Below, one piece after another: positions 26,324 through 37,351 of a DNA stretch of 64,000 nt (within the stretch, counting starts at the first letter, position 1; every line of letters starts with the position of its first letter). The notes under the pieces were generated by a model. That model worked only from the letters and a program-made list of their open reading frames with translations, had not been told where the DNA came from and did not search any database. Position numbers and translations under genes: made by a program. Source of the DNA: Roseiarcus sp963823165 (GTDB taxonomy: Bacteria > Pseudomonadota > Alphaproteobacteria > Rhizobiales > Beijerinckiaceae); assembly GCA_963823165.1 (NCBI GenBank), contig CAWGKV010000025.1, positions 55,661 through 119,660 on the forward strand, in the 5' to 3' direction.

Positions 26324-27916
26324 ATGCGCGATTTTGAACTTCCAGGCCGGTCGATGGCCGTCGGCAAGAACGGGATGGCGGCGACGTCCCAACCTGCGGC
26401 GACCCTGACGGCCGTCGAGATTTTGCAAAGCGGCGGAAACGCCATGGACGCCGCCGTCGCCGCCTGCGCCGTCCAATGCGTCGTCGAGGCGGGGTCGACC
26501 GGAATCGGCGGGGATTGCTTCGCGCTGTATTCGCCAGGCGGATCGGAAGACATCGTCGCCTACAACGGCTCCGGACGGACACCTGTGGCCGCGACCGCCG
26601 ATTGGTACGCGCGGCGGGGCGCCGAGACGATCGAGCGTCATTCGCCGCACGCCGTCACCGTTCCCGGCGCGGTCGAAGCCTGGGCGCGTCTGATCAAGGA
26701 TCACGGCCGGCTTCCCCTGGCGAGACTGCTCGAGCCCGCCATCCGGCTGGCGAGCGACGGCTATGCGATCGCGCCGCGGGTTGCTCACGACATCGCCATT
26801 CAGCGCGATCTCCTCGGGCTCGATCCCACAGCCAGGCGGATTTTTCTGTGCGGCGACCGGGCGCCGGAGGCAGGCTCGATCCAGCGGCAGCCCGAACTCG
26901 CGGAAACCCTGGAGGCGATCGGCCGCGAGGGACCGGATGCGTTCTATCGCGGCGCGATCGCCGAGGAGATGGTCGGCTATCTCGAAGGCCTGGGCGGGCT
27001 GCATACGCTGGACGACTTCGCCGCCGCCAAGGGCGAATATGTCGAGCCAATCCGAACGGAGTTTCGTGGGCGGACCATCTATGAATGTCCGCCGAACGGA
27101 CAGGGGATCATCGCGCTGATGATCCTGAAGATCCTGGCGCGCTTCGAGGTCAAGCCGGACCCGCTCGATCTCGACAACCTCCATATCGAGATCGAGGCGG
27201 CCCGGCTCGCCTATGCGGCGCGCGATGCGTTCCTGGGCGATCCGGCGGCGACGGAAGTTCCCGTCGATTATCTGCTGTCCGACCGGCTCGCCGACGAGCT
27301 CGCCGCAAAGATCGATCTTTCCCGCGCGATCGACAGCCTGCCTGCGTTCGAGACGGTCGAGCACGCGGACACCGTATATATCGCGGTCGTCGACAAGGAC
27401 CGGAACGCGGTCAGCTTCATCAATTCGCTTTTTCATACCTATGGCAGCGGCCTCGTCAGCCCGAAATCCGGCGTCCTCTTCCACAGCCGCGGCACGAGCT
27501 TCGTTCTGGCCGAGGGCCATCCCAACGCGATCGGGCCGCGCAAGCGTCCGTTGCACACGATCATTCCCGGCATGGCGGCCGAGAAAGGCCGCGTCTGCAT
27601 GCCGTTCGGCGTCATGGGCGGCCATTACCAGGCGATGGGCCACGCCCATCTTCTCGCCAAGTTTTTCGACCACGGGCTCGATCTGCAAAGCGCGATCGAT
27701 CTGCCGAGGCTCTTCCCGCTGCCGGGAACCAGGATCGTGGAGGCGGAAGGCCGATTGCGCGACCTGCACGGGCCGGCGCTGGAGGCGCGGGGCTTCGAAG
27801 TGCGGCCTCCGAAGTTGCCGATCGGCGGCGCTCAGGCGATCTGGATCGATTGGCGGCAAGGCTCTCTGCTCGGCGGTTCCGACCCGAGAAAGGACGGATG
27901 CGCAATCGGCTTTTAG
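26324..27916 (+). CDS. Gamma-glutamyltransferase family protein
   Basis: Ntn-hydrolase of 530 residues, normally self-cleaved into large and small subunits. The cleavage nucleophile is Thr350 in EHADTVYIAVVD. The large subunit includes GGNAMDAAVAACAVQ, GSTGIGGDCFALY and the conserved NGSGRTP; the small subunit has GSGLVSPKSGVLFHSRG, RPLHTIIPGM and GVMGGHYQAMGHA. No signal peptide is visible at the N-terminus (MRDFELPGRSMAVGKNGM), unlike periplasmic Ggt, which points to a cytoplasmic member. Substrate could be gamma-glutamyl compounds or an acylase-type amide. Confidence 0.88.
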   Translation: MRDFELPGRSMAVGKNGMAATSQPAATLTAVEILQSGGNAMDAAVAACAVQCVVEAGSTGIGGDCFALYSPGGSEDIVAYNGSGRTPVAATADWYARRGAETIERHSPHAVTVPGAVEAWARLIKDHGRLPLARLLEPAIRLASDGYAIAPRVAHDIAIQRDLLGLDPTARRIFLCGDRAPEAGSIQRQPELAETLEAIGREGPDAFYRGAIAEEMVGYLEGLGGLHTLDDFAAAKGEYVEPIRTEFRGRTIYECPPNGQGIIALMILKILARFEVKPDPLDLDNLHIEIEAARLAYAARDAFLGDPAATEVPVDYLLSDRLADELAAKIDLSRAIDSLPAFETVEHADTVYIAVVDKDRNAVSFINSLFHTYGSGLVSPKSGVLFHSRGTSFVLAEGHPNAIGPRKRPLHTIIPGMAAEKGRVCMPFGVMGGHYQAMGHAHLLAKFFDHGLDLQSAIDLPRLFPLPGTRIVEAEGRLRDLHGPALEARGFEVRPPKLPIGGAQAIWIDWRQGSLLGGSDPRKDGCAIGF

Positions 27917-27991
27917 CCAGGGATCTCCCTCAATTTTCCTCGGACGGGCCTGTCCCAGGCGGCAAAGGTGTCGTGCGGCGTAGGGGAGGCT

Positions 27992-28543
27992 CTACGCGGT
28001 CTCCCCCTTCCCGCTTCCGCCCCGTCCGTGCGCGGCCTTGATCGCGGCGAGCACGGCCTGCGGATCGGACGGCTTCGCCAGAGCCTCGGCGACCCGGTCA
28101 CGCTCGTCGCTCTGGTTCGGATCGTTGCGCCGGAACTCCTCGAGGAGCGCGATGATTTTTGCCGTCTTCCGCTCGGAGAGGATGGCGATTTCGAGGGTCA
28201 GCTGGTCGCGCCGGTTCGCGAGTTCGTCGTCGTGGCGCTGGGCGATGAGGATCATCGCCGTGAGATAAAGCGCCGCGGTCGACATGGCCATCGACAGGAA
28301 CGGAAACGGGTATGGATCGGGCGCGCGCCAGCCGGCCGTCCTCAACGCGACGTTGAGGGCGATCCAGACGACGGCGGCGGCGGTGATGACGGCAAGGGTT
28401 CTCGGCTGGGCGACCCCCGCGGTCGCGGACGCCGCGAGTTTCTGCAGCGCCCCGGCCGCCCGGTAATGGGCGGCGTGCAGTTCGGCGATCTTCGCGACCG
28501 TCTCCTCCACATACGGCGGCACGACCGGCTCTTCGGGCGCCAT
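27992..28543 (-). CDS. DUF1003 membrane protein
   Basis: Protein of 183 residues with two membrane segments, LAVITAAAVVWIALNVALR and MSTAALYLTAMILIAQ, separated by the DUF1003 hallmark DPYPFPFLSM. After the membrane part come HDDELANRRDQLTLEIAILS and a charged, possibly coiled cytoplasmic tail. A strong ribosome site (GGAGGAG) precedes the ATG at 28543. Function of this family is unknown. It is convergent with the gamma-glutamyltransferase gene. Confidence 0.8.
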   Translation of the reverse strand: MAPEEPVVPPYVEETVAKIAELHAAHYRAAGALQKLAASATAGVAQPRTLAVITAAAVVWIALNVALRTAGWRAPDPYPFPFLSMAMSTAALYLTAMILIAQRHDDELANRRDQLTLEIAILSERKTAKIIALLEEFRRNDPNQSDERDRVAEALAKPSDPQAVLAAIKAAHGRGGSGKGETA

Positions 28544-28823
28544 TGCGCTCCTCCTGCTGGAGCGGAACGCCTCGGCGGCGGCGGCGTTCCGACGGCCAGC
28601 GCGCTAGGCCCGCGGTCCTGGCCGGGCAGTTTTCCGCGCGGGCCGCCCGTTGAACGGGACCCTGTTCCGACGCCTGCGCCCCTGTCGCCGGAGCGTTCGA
28701 CCGCCTCCGGAACGGTTGTCGAGCGGGCAGGTTGAAGCCGCAGCGCGCGCCCCTCGGGGATGCAGTGGCGCCCGCCGCGATTGCGGTTTAAGAAAACTGC
28801 AAACCTCTTCCGGACGGAACAAA

Positions 28824-29918
28824 ATGAACGCCGAGCACGGTCACGTCTTCACCCGCCGCCCCCATCCCGCGCCGGTCGCGGCGGACCTCCGGGCGTCGAT
28901 GCTGGAAGATCCGGGCTTCGGCAAAGTCTTCACCGACCACATGGCCACGATCCGCTGGACACTGGACCGCGGCTGGCATCCCGGAGAGATCCGACCCCGC
29001 GAGGCTTTCGTGCTCGACCCGGCGGCCGCCGTGCTGCACTACGCCCAGGAGATCTTCGAGGGGCTCAAGGCCTACCGCGTGCGCGACGGCGGCGTCGTGC
29101 TGTTCCGCCCCGAGCAGAACGCCCGCCGCTTCCAGGCCTCCGCCGAGCGGCTGGCGATGCCCGTCCTGCCCGAGGCGGCGTTCCTGCGCGCGATCGAAGA
29201 ACTCGTGAGGGTCGACGTCGACTGGGTCCCCGGCGGCGACGGCAGCCTTTATTTGCGCCCGTTCATGTTCGCCAGCGAAGCCTTTCTCGGCGTCCGGCCG
29301 GCCTCCGAATACCATTTCGTCGTCATCGCCTCGCCGGTCGGCGCCTATTTCAAGAGCGGCAGGAAGGCGGTCAGCGTCTGGCTGTCGGCCGACTACACCC
29401 GCGCTGCGCCGGGCGGCACCGGCGCCGCCAAATGCGGCGGCAACTACGCCGCAAGCCTCGTCGCTCAGGCCGAGGCGATCAGGCAGGGCTGCGACCAGGT
29501 CGTGTTTCTCGACGCCGCCGAACGACGGTGGGTCGAGGAGCTGGGCGGCATGAACGTCTTCTTCGTCTTCGACGACGGCTCGATGCTGACGCCGCCGCTC
29601 GGCGGGACTATTCTGCCGGGCGTCACCCGCGATTCGATCATCGAACTCGCCCGCCGCGACGGCCGGACGGTGCGCGAGGAGCGCTACAGCTACGACGACT
29701 GGCGCGCCGACGCGGCGAGCGGTCGATTGCGCGAAGCCTTCGCCTGCGGCACCGCCGCCGTCGTCACCCCGATCGGCGAGATCAAGTCCGCCGGCGGCGG
29801 CTTCGTCATCGGCAACGGCGGCGGCGGTCCGGTGGCCGAAACCTTACGGGCGAAACTCGTCGGCATCCAGCGCGGCGAGATCGCCGACGAATTCGGCTGG
29901 GTCCGAAGGGTGGTGTGA
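28824..29918 (+). CDS. ilvE: Branched-chain amino acid aminotransferase
   Basis: PLP enzyme of fold type IV, 364 residues from the ATG at 28824; catalyses the last step of Leu, Ile and Val synthesis and the first of their breakdown. Lys203 in AAKCGGNYAASLVAQAEA binds PLP. Other marks are HYAQEIFEGLKAYR, LYLRPFMFASE, VEELGGMNVFFVF and GTAAVVTPIGEIKS. Length and pattern fit the BCAT type II (eukaryote-like) group rather than the ~310-residue E. coli IlvE. Confidence 0.92.
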   Translation: MNAEHGHVFTRRPHPAPVAADLRASMLEDPGFGKVFTDHMATIRWTLDRGWHPGEIRPREAFVLDPAAAVLHYAQEIFEGLKAYRVRDGGVVLFRPEQNARRFQASAERLAMPVLPEAAFLRAIEELVRVDVDWVPGGDGSLYLRPFMFASEAFLGVRPASEYHFVVIASPVGAYFKSGRKAVSVWLSADYTRAAPGGTGAAKCGGNYAASLVAQAEAIRQGCDQVVFLDAAERRWVEELGGMNVFFVFDDGSMLTPPLGGTILPGVTRDSIIELARRDGRTVREERYSYDDWRADAASGRLREAFACGTAAVVTPIGEIKSAGGGFVIGNGGGGPVAETLRAKLVGIQRGEIADEFGWVRRVV

Positions 29919-30261
29919 GTCCTCCGGGCGGCAGGGGGCGCTGATCGGAGTCAACCGGCAAAGCAGGTCGGGAACGCGCCGCGTTCGCAATTGTCGCTTT
30001 TATCGGTTTCTTAGGAGAGGTGGCGCAACATCCCGGGCGGCGGTTTGAGGACTCGAGGTGGCGGCCTCCCTCAAGCCGGCGTGCGCGGCATGCCTGTTTG
30101 AAGCAGCCGAGAGATCCTCTTCGCCGCCTTTCTCGAGACCAGCGTCGGCATGATCCCCCTTTACTGCTTCGACGGCCGCCTCGACCCGCTCGGCCGCATC
30201 CGAAACGCGCCTGGCGCGCTCCTCCCGCCGCGCGCGCCCGCTTGATCGGCGACCTCGCCTG
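29919..30261. other. Intergenic, possible coding relic
   Basis: No intact gene. On the plus strand about 30112-30246 reads ILFAAFLETSVGMIPLYCFD and runs on to a stop. It looks like the tail of a real protein that I cannot identify, but no upstream part matches it. The minus-strand frame through this stretch overlaps the next gene and is rejected. Confidence 0.3.
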
Positions 30262-31671
30262 ATGCTGGCCCAGTCGCCGCGCGGCGCGGATATAGCGGCG
30301 CCTGTCGGCCTCCCGCGGCCCGTGCCGGGCGGGATTTCAGGGCCAGCCGTCCATCTTGGCGGACTGCGATCCGCCCTGACGAAATTTCCCTCGTTCACCT
30401 CCCTCCCGGTCTGGCCGCTCCTCGCAGGCGGGGTTACGTGGCTCATCTACGAGCTTCAGCAGCGATCTGGCGTCGAGCTCAATGCGGATGGCTGGGCGTA
30501 CTGGCAGGGGGCTCAGTCGATCGCCGACGGCTTGGGGTATCGGTATTTCTCCGGCGATCCGATTATCGCCTGGCCGCCGCTGTACAGTTTATATTTGGCG
30601 GCGTGGATCAAACTGTTTGGATCGGAAGCCGCGGTACTCACCCTGGCGAACGGCATATTGGCGTCCCTGCAAGCGGTGTTGTGGACCTGCATCTATTGCA
30701 CTCTCTTTCCGGGCGACCGGGAACGGGCCGGGACTCTGCGCGCCGCGCTATACATCACGCTCACGATTGCGGCCTATGAAAGATCCATTCTCGCACACAA
30801 TCTGTTTTATACGATATTGCCTGCCTTCATTCTCGCCATCTGGAACGGAATGAATTGTCGCGAACAGCGTCGGCGATATTTCGCAATCCTTTCTTCCTGC
30901 CTCGGGATCGCACTGGTCGAGAGCCATATTTCCGGCCTCGCCTACGTCGCCGCGGCGGCATTGCTGTTCGCCGTTTTTTCGGAGGACCGTCTGCGACGCC
31001 GGGCGGCCGAAGCCCTGGCGATACTGGCGGCTCCATTGACCGCATGGATCGTTTCGGCCGCGTGGCTGGGGCAGATCGGGGGACATCCGATAGAAGGGGG
31101 GCGCTTTTCGTTCGCGCAAACGCTGCTCTTGATTTCCGATGGAATTGGATTTTTCGTTCTGCCTCGCTCGGCGCGATCGCTCGGGCTGATCGTTTCGATC
31201 GTCATTCTCGCAGCAATGCTGATCCGCTCTTTCGAGCCGCGACCCCGCCAAACGCTCTTCGTCCTTGCCTTCTGTTTCGTTTCGTTGACCCTGCTCGCCG
31301 TCGCCTTCAGCATCACCTGGTTGAACGGCTTTGTCAGCGAATCGAGACATTTGCTGATCGTCCCGCTGCTGGTCATACCGATCCTGACGTCGCATTGCGC
31401 GTCTTCCAATAACCTCCTTCTGAAATCGGCTGCTCTCCTTGTGTTTCTGACGCCGTTGTCCAGGACGCTGTCGAACGCGCCTCCGACATCGAACGATCTC
31501 GTCCCGGCTAACGCCTCGATCAGTGTTCTTCCCGGTTTCGGCAAGACGATAGACATTGATGGAAAGACATTGGTCGGGCCGATTGCATGGGAGGAGCCGG
31601 AGGGTGGTTATTCATCGTCCGGCGCGCCGCATTGGGGAGCTTCGCAAACTGGGGCCGCTGGTCAGCGATAG
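30262..31671 (+). CDS. GT-C fold membrane glycosyltransferase-like protein
   Basis: Polytopic membrane protein of 469 residues with about ten hydrophobic segments. The first extracytoplasmic loop holds the acidic GT-C signature NADGWAYWQGAQSIADGLGY followed by WPPLYSLYLAAW, as in dolichyl-phosphate-mannose-type GT39/GT83 transferases. A polyprenyl-phosphate sugar donor and a lipid or protein acceptor are inferred from family. The first ~45 residues before the first membrane helix are not conserved in look, so the start could lie later. No operon partner is visible. Confidence 0.65.
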   Translation: MLAQSPRGADIAAPVGLPRPVPGGISGPAVHLGGLRSALTKFPSFTSLPVWPLLAGGVTWLIYELQQRSGVELNADGWAYWQGAQSIADGLGYRYFSGDPIIAWPPLYSLYLAAWIKLFGSEAAVLTLANGILASLQAVLWTCIYCTLFPGDRERAGTLRAALYITLTIAAYERSILAHNLFYTILPAFILAIWNGMNCREQRRRYFAILSSCLGIALVESHISGLAYVAAAALLFAVFSEDRLRRRAAEALAILAAPLTAWIVSAAWLGQIGGHPIEGGRFSFAQTLLLISDGIGFFVLPRSARSLGLIVSIVILAAMLIRSFEPRPRQTLFVLAFCFVSLTLLAVAFSITWLNGFVSESRHLLIVPLLVIPILTSHCASSNNLLLKSAALLVFLTPLSRTLSNAPPTSNDLVPANASISVLPGFGKTIDIDGKTLVGPIAWEEPEGGYSSSGAPHWGASQTGAAGQR

Positions 31672-31745
31672 GTCAGCGAGCGTTTCAAGCTGAACCAGCC
31701 CAAGATGGCGCTGCCGGAGGAATCGGATCTCGCGGCAGGCTAGCC

Positions 31746-31792
31746 TTTACCTTGAACAGCAGCGCGGCCGTGCGCTGTTCATGCAGGGTAAA
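31746..31792. other. Hairpin-forming dyad upstream of the zinc-ribbon gene
   Basis: TTTACC and AACAGC...GCGC on the left pair with GCGCTGTT and GGTAAA on the right around the loop GGCCGT, with small bulges. It has no T run after it, so it is not a classical terminator. It may protect the 3' end of the GT-C transcript or act in the leader of the next gene. Confidence 0.45.
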
Positions 31793-31901
31793 TCCTGTGC
31801 GCTAAGTAGTATTACGCATTGCTATCCGCCTCGCGCCGTGGACATTAGTCTCCCGAGAATCACGTTTGAACATTTATTCACTTCACGCGGAGGGCGCCGC
31901 C

Positions 31902-32174
31902 ATGGATTTCAATGAACGGCAGCGGATCTTATGCGGACGCTGCAGAGTTCCCGTCCAGATTTCGGTCCCATCGGGCTACGAGACAAATGTCTGTTGCCCG
32001 ATCTGCGGCCAGAGCGACACCCTCGAGCAAGCCCGGCGCGAAGCCAGCCAGCATACGGCGCATATGCTCCTGTCGAACATGCTCGGCGGGTTGAGGACGA
32101 ACGACCGGCCGGAGCTCTTTTTTCACTTCGTCGAAGGGGTCGACAACCGGCCGGGCCGAGGAGCCCGCCCTTAG
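31902..32174 (+). CDS. Small zinc-ribbon protein, function unknown
   Basis: Protein of 90 residues from the ATG at 31902, which has GGAGG ten bases upstream. Two CxxC knuckles, CGRC near residue 12 and CPIC near residue 32, should bind one zinc ion. The following helix (LEQARREASQHTAHMLLSNM) is amphipathic. I do not recognise the family. The zinc ribbon suggests a nucleic-acid or protein contact; nothing in the neighbourhood explains its job. Confidence 0.6.
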   Translation: MDFNERQRILCGRCRVPVQISVPSGYETNVCCPICGQSDTLEQARREASQHTAHMLLSNMLGGLRTNDRPELFFHFVEGVDNRPGRGARP

Positions 32175-32183
32175 GTTATCGTA

Positions 32184-32498
32184 TCACTCGAGGTGGAACA
32201 TCTCGACGAGCGGCTCGGAGACGGGGCTGCCGTCGGGATTCGCGGCCATGATGTCCTTCATGTGCTCCCACCAGCGCCGCATCACCGAGTGCTTCGCCAC
32301 CTCGTCCATTCGGTGGTCGTCCGTGCGCTCGAGATAGGCGAACAGCGTGTTGGTGTCCGGGTCGAGAAAGATCGAATAGTTCCTGACGCCCGAGTCGCCC
32401 AGCAACGCCTTCAGCTCCGGCCAGATCGCGTCGTGCCGCCGGCGGTATTCGTGCGCCTCGCCGGGGTTGAGGAACATCTTGAAGGCGTAGCGCTGCAT
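32184..32498 (-). CDS. rhaM: L-rhamnose mutarotase
   Basis: Cytoplasmic enzyme of 104 residues that interconverts alpha- and beta-L-rhamnose. Tyr18 and His22 (HEYRRRHDAIWPEL) and the tryptophan pair in RRWWEHM match the known active site, and FLDPDTNTLFAYLE is conserved. GGAGG lies eight bases before the ATG at 32498. It is the last gene of the rhamnose uptake unit, 185 bp after rhaS. Confidence 0.93.
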   Translation of the reverse strand: MQRYAFKMFLNPGEAHEYRRRHDAIWPELKALLGDSGVRNYSIFLDPDTNTLFAYLERTDDHRMDEVAKHSVMRRWWEHMKDIMAANPDGSPVSEPLVEMFHLE

Positions 32499-32683
32499 TC
32501 GGGGGCCTCCAGATCTCTCCTTCGCCCCGCTTTGGGAGGAGAAGGTGGCGCGATAGGGTGTCGAAGGATGCCCGTCTCTCGACGGGCTATGGCGCCGGAT
32601 GAGGGGCGACGCCCAACCTTCGCGGGTCCGGCGTAGCCCCTCACCCTGGCCCTCTCGCCGCCCTGCGGGGAGAGGGGACGCTT
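32499..32683. repeat. Intergenic repeat between rhaS and rhaM
   Basis: GC-rich stretch with CTCTCCTTCGCCCCG at one end and CCCCTCACCCTGGCC...GGGGAGAGGGG at the other, plus the internal hairpin CCCGTCTCTCGACGGG (32570-32585). Such elements are common between genes in related bacteria and could limit readthrough or stabilise the rhaS message. Confidence 0.5.
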
Positions 32684-33805
32684 TCAGAAGTCGAACTTGT
32701 CGATGTTCTCCTTGGTGTAGATGAAGGGCGGGCCAAGCAGAATTTCGCTGCCGTTGACCACGTTCAGCTTGCCGAGCTTGCCCGCTTCGACCGAGGTCGA
32801 GCCCGGCTTCAGCTTTTCGTCGACGTCCGCGCGCATCACGTAGACCGCTGCATAGCCGAGGTCGATCGGGTTCCAGAGCACCACGGACTTGACGCAGCCG
32901 GCATGGACATAGGGCTTCATCGCGTTCGGCGTCGCGAGGCCGACGACCGCGACCTTGCCGCACAGACCCGCCTTGGTCACGGCTTCGGCCGAAGCAGGGG
33001 TCGCGACCGAGGTCATGCCGAACAGGCCCTTCAGCTTGTCGCCATATTTGTTGATGAGGGTCGTCGCCTGGTTGAACGAAAGGTTGTTGTCCTCCTGCGC
33101 CTCGACCGTCTCGAGCCACTTCATCTTCGGATGGCACTTTTCGGTGTAGGCCTGCATTTCCGCGATCCAGCGCGCCTGGTTGGGCGTGGTGAAGGTCGAG
33201 GTGACAATGCCGAAGGCCGCATCCTCGCCGGCCTCCTTGGCCATCGAGTCCATCATCGCCTTGGCGATGCCGTTGAACTCGGCCTGATTGACGAACCATT
33301 CGCGCGCGTCCGGCTTCGAGTTGGCGTCGTAGCCGACGACATGGATGCCCTTCGACAAGGCCTTCTTTAGCACCGGCGCGATCGCCACCGGGTCGTTGGC
33401 GGCGAACAGGATGCCGTCGACGCCGCTGGTGATGTAGTTGTCGATGAACTTGATCTGCTCGTCGATCTTGGCCTCGGTCGGCCCGTCGGTCTTGACTTTG
33501 ACGTTACCGAGTTCCTTGGCGGCGTCCTGCATGCCCTTGGAGGTGGCGTTGAAATAGCCGATGCCGATCAGCTTCGGGATGTCGACGAGGTTGATCTCCT
33601 TGCCGGCTTTGTTCGGCGGGTTGGTCGGCTGGCCGCCGTCATAAGGCTTCGCCGCCGGCGGCGTCTCGGCCGCGCCTGCGCCGCAGGCGAGCGGGTTGGT
33701 CGGCAGATCGTCGGCGCCGTCCCACTTGCTCGCGGCGTTCGCGCCGGTCGCCCATGCCGCGAAGGCGATCGCCGCCGCCGTCGTCAGAAGATGCTTCGAT
33801 TTCAT
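32684..33805 (-). CDS. rhaS: Rhamnose ABC transporter substrate-binding protein
   Basis: Periplasmic sugar-binding protein of 373 residues. A signal peptide covers about residues 1-25 (hydrophobic TTAAAIAFAAWATGANA then ASKW). The two-lobed periplasmic-binding fold is seen in IGIGYFNATSKGMQDAAKEL, SGVDGILFAANDPVAIAPVL, VVGYDANSK and the C-terminal VVNGSEILLGPPFIYTKENI. The rhizobial RhaS group shares this last part. Position behind rhaT-P-Q and before rhaM supports rhamnose as ligand. Confidence 0.92.
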   Translation of the reverse strand: MKSKHLLTTAAAIAFAAWATGANAASKWDGADDLPTNPLACGAGAAETPPAAKPYDGGQPTNPPNKAGKEINLVDIPKLIGIGYFNATSKGMQDAAKELGNVKVKTDGPTEAKIDEQIKFIDNYITSGVDGILFAANDPVAIAPVLKKALSKGIHVVGYDANSKPDAREWFVNQAEFNGIAKAMMDSMAKEAGEDAAFGIVTSTFTTPNQARWIAEMQAYTEKCHPKMKWLETVEAQEDNNLSFNQATTLINKYGDKLKGLFGMTSVATPASAEAVTKAGLCGKVAVVGLATPNAMKPYVHAGCVKSVVLWNPIDLGYAAVYVMRADVDEKLKPGSTSVEAGKLGKLNVVNGSEILLGPPFIYTKENIDKFDF

Positions 33806-33858
33806 TATTGCTTCCTTCCCTGCTTCGCCGCCCAGACCGCGGCAAACCTCGTGTTTCT

Positions 33859-34833
33859 TTAGTCCCGCCGGCGCTGCAGCGAGCTTGCGACGAGCACCGA
33901 GAGAATGAGCGCCACGCCGATGACGACGATTGTCGCGTCGCCTTTCACCCCCGTCAACGCCAGACCGTTCTTCAGCAGCTGAATCATCGCGAGCCCGATC
34001 GCCGTGCCCCAGATCGTGCCGGACCCGCCGAAGATGCTGGCGCCGCCGAGCACCACCGCCGCGATCACGTCGAGCTCGTAGCCGAGCCCCATGTCCATGC
34101 GCGTCGTCGTGACGCGGGAGACGAGCACGAAGGCGGCGAGCCCCGAGGCGAGGCCGGAGAGCGTGTAGACGATGAGCTTGGTCCGATCGACGTTGAGAGC
34201 GGAGAAGCGCGCCGCCGTCTCGTTCGCGCCGATCGCATAGAGGGTGCGGCCGAAGGTGGTGCGGTCGAGCGCGACGCCGAACACGACGATGAGGACGAGG
34301 AGGATCAGCAATTGTGTCGGAACGCCGAAGACGCTCCCCTGCCCGAGGAAATAGAACCAGTCGGGATAGTCGCGCACCGAATGCGCCTGGCTGACGCCCT
34401 CGGCCAGCCCGCGATAGAGCGCGAGCGTGGCGATCGTCATGATGAGCGGCGGCACCTTGATGCGGGTTATGACCAGACCGTTGACGAAACCTGCGAACGC
34501 GCCGACGAGCAGCGAAAAGACGATCGCGAGCGGCAGCGGGAAGCCGAAGGTCTTCCACGAATAGCCGAGCATGACGGCGCAGAGGCCGACGATCGCGCCG
34601 ACTGAAAGATCGATGCCGCCGGTGACGATGACGAAGGTCATCGGCAGGGCGATGAGGCCGATTTCGGTCATCAGCCGGCCCTGGTTCAGGATGTTGTCGA
34701 GCGTGAGGAAGCGCTCGTTGAACGCGCCAAGGCCGAGGAGAGCAATGACCAGAATGACGGCGAGCAGCGTCTCGTGGCGCTTGAGCCAGCGCGGCATGCC
34801 GCGCGACGGCGTCTTCTGGGCGACGGCGCTCAT
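33859..34833 (-). CDS. rhaQ: Rhamnose ABC transporter permease
   Basis: Inner-membrane permease of 324 residues in the sugar (RbsC-like) group: LPMTFVIVTGGIDLSVGAIVG, TFGRTLYAIGANETAARFSA (ATPase-contact loop) and VVLGGASIFGGSGTIWGTAI are all present. The ATG at 34833 overlaps the stop of the preceding permease gene by 4 bp. It pairs with RhaP in the channel. The assignment of P and Q follows gene order and is interchangeable by sequence alone. Confidence 0.9.
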   Translation of the reverse strand: MSAVAQKTPSRGMPRWLKRHETLLAVILVIALLGLGAFNERFLTLDNILNQGRLMTEIGLIALPMTFVIVTGGIDLSVGAIVGLCAVMLGYSWKTFGFPLPLAIVFSLLVGAFAGFVNGLVITRIKVPPLIMTIATLALYRGLAEGVSQAHSVRDYPDWFYFLGQGSVFGVPTQLLILLVLIVVFGVALDRTTFGRTLYAIGANETAARFSALNVDRTKLIVYTLSGLASGLAAFVLVSRVTTTRMDMGLGYELDVIAAVVLGGASIFGGSGTIWGTAIGLAMIQLLKNGLALTGVKGDATIVVIGVALILSVLVASSLQRRRD

Positions 34834-35821
34834 CTCTTCCAGCCCCGCGCCGCGCGGCGCTGCCGGCGCAAAATGTCGGCGATGACAGTCGCAAGAATGA
34901 GGGCGCCGCGCAGGGCGTCCGTCCAGTAGGGCGAGATGTTGACGAAGACGAGGGCGCTGGTGATCTCGGCGATGAGGATGGCGGCCAGGGTGGCGCCGAC
35001 GACGGTGCCGACGCCGCCCAGGATGCTGACCCCGCCGACGACGGCGGCGGTGATGACGGTGAGCTCGAGGCCGGCCGGGGTGTTCGACTGGATGACGCGC
35101 AACTGGGTGGCGTAAACCAGGGTCGCGATGCCAGCGAAGAGGCCGTGCAGCGCAAACACCATGACGACGGTGCGCTGCGGATTGACGCCGCACAGGCGCG
35201 CAGCCTCGGCGTTGCCGCCGGTGGCGTAGATCGCCCGGCCGCGGGGCGAATAGCGCATCCACAGCGCAGCGATGGCGGTCGCGACCACCATGATCACGAC
35301 CGGCATCGGCGCCCCGAAGAGGTTGAGGTCGGCGAGATGGAAGCTCTGCGGCAGGTCGGTGATCCATCTGCCGCCGGTGACGCTGATGAGGCCGCCCTTG
35401 AGGATCGACAGCATCCCGAGGGTGACGACAATCGCCGGGATGCGCAGATAGGCGACGACGGCGCCCTGCGCCGCCATCACAAGGACGCCCAGGATCAAGG
35501 GGACAACCCACGAAACCAAGGTCGGCGCGCCTGCGACCGCGAGCGATCCGCTGACGGTCGCCAATACGCCGATCAGCGAGCCCACGGATATATCGATGTT
35601 GCCGGAAATAATCACCATCGACATGCCGATCGCGGCGATCGCGATATAGGCGTTGCCGAGCAGGATGTCAGCGATATTGCGGTAGGCTAAAAAGCGCGGG
35701 TTGATGAAGCCGACGACGACCGCGAGGCCAATGACGGCGACGGCGAGCAGCGCCTCCTGCGAGGCGAATCGTCTGAGGCTTGGCGCCCCCGTGCGCGCCG
35801 CGCGTGAAACCGCGGTCGCGG

Positions 35822-35825
<4 letters not shown>
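34830..35825 (-). CDS. rhaP: Rhamnose ABC transporter permease
   Basis: Second permease, 331 residues, RbsC-like: AIGMSMVIISGNIDISVGSL, RAIYATGGNAEAARLCGVNP and VVGGVSILGGVGTVVGATL. The start overlaps rhaT by 4 bp and the end overlaps rhaQ by 4 bp, so T, P and Q are tightly coupled. Like rhaQ it carries the D-x-S-V-G loop of sugar permeases. Confidence 0.9.

Positions 35826-37347
<1,522 letters not shown>

Positions 37348-37351
<4 letters not shown>

Noticed and set aside
30000..30446. 148-residue minus-strand open frame
   Set aside because: It overlaps the GT-C gene start and has a composition typical of antisense frames in GC-rich DNA.
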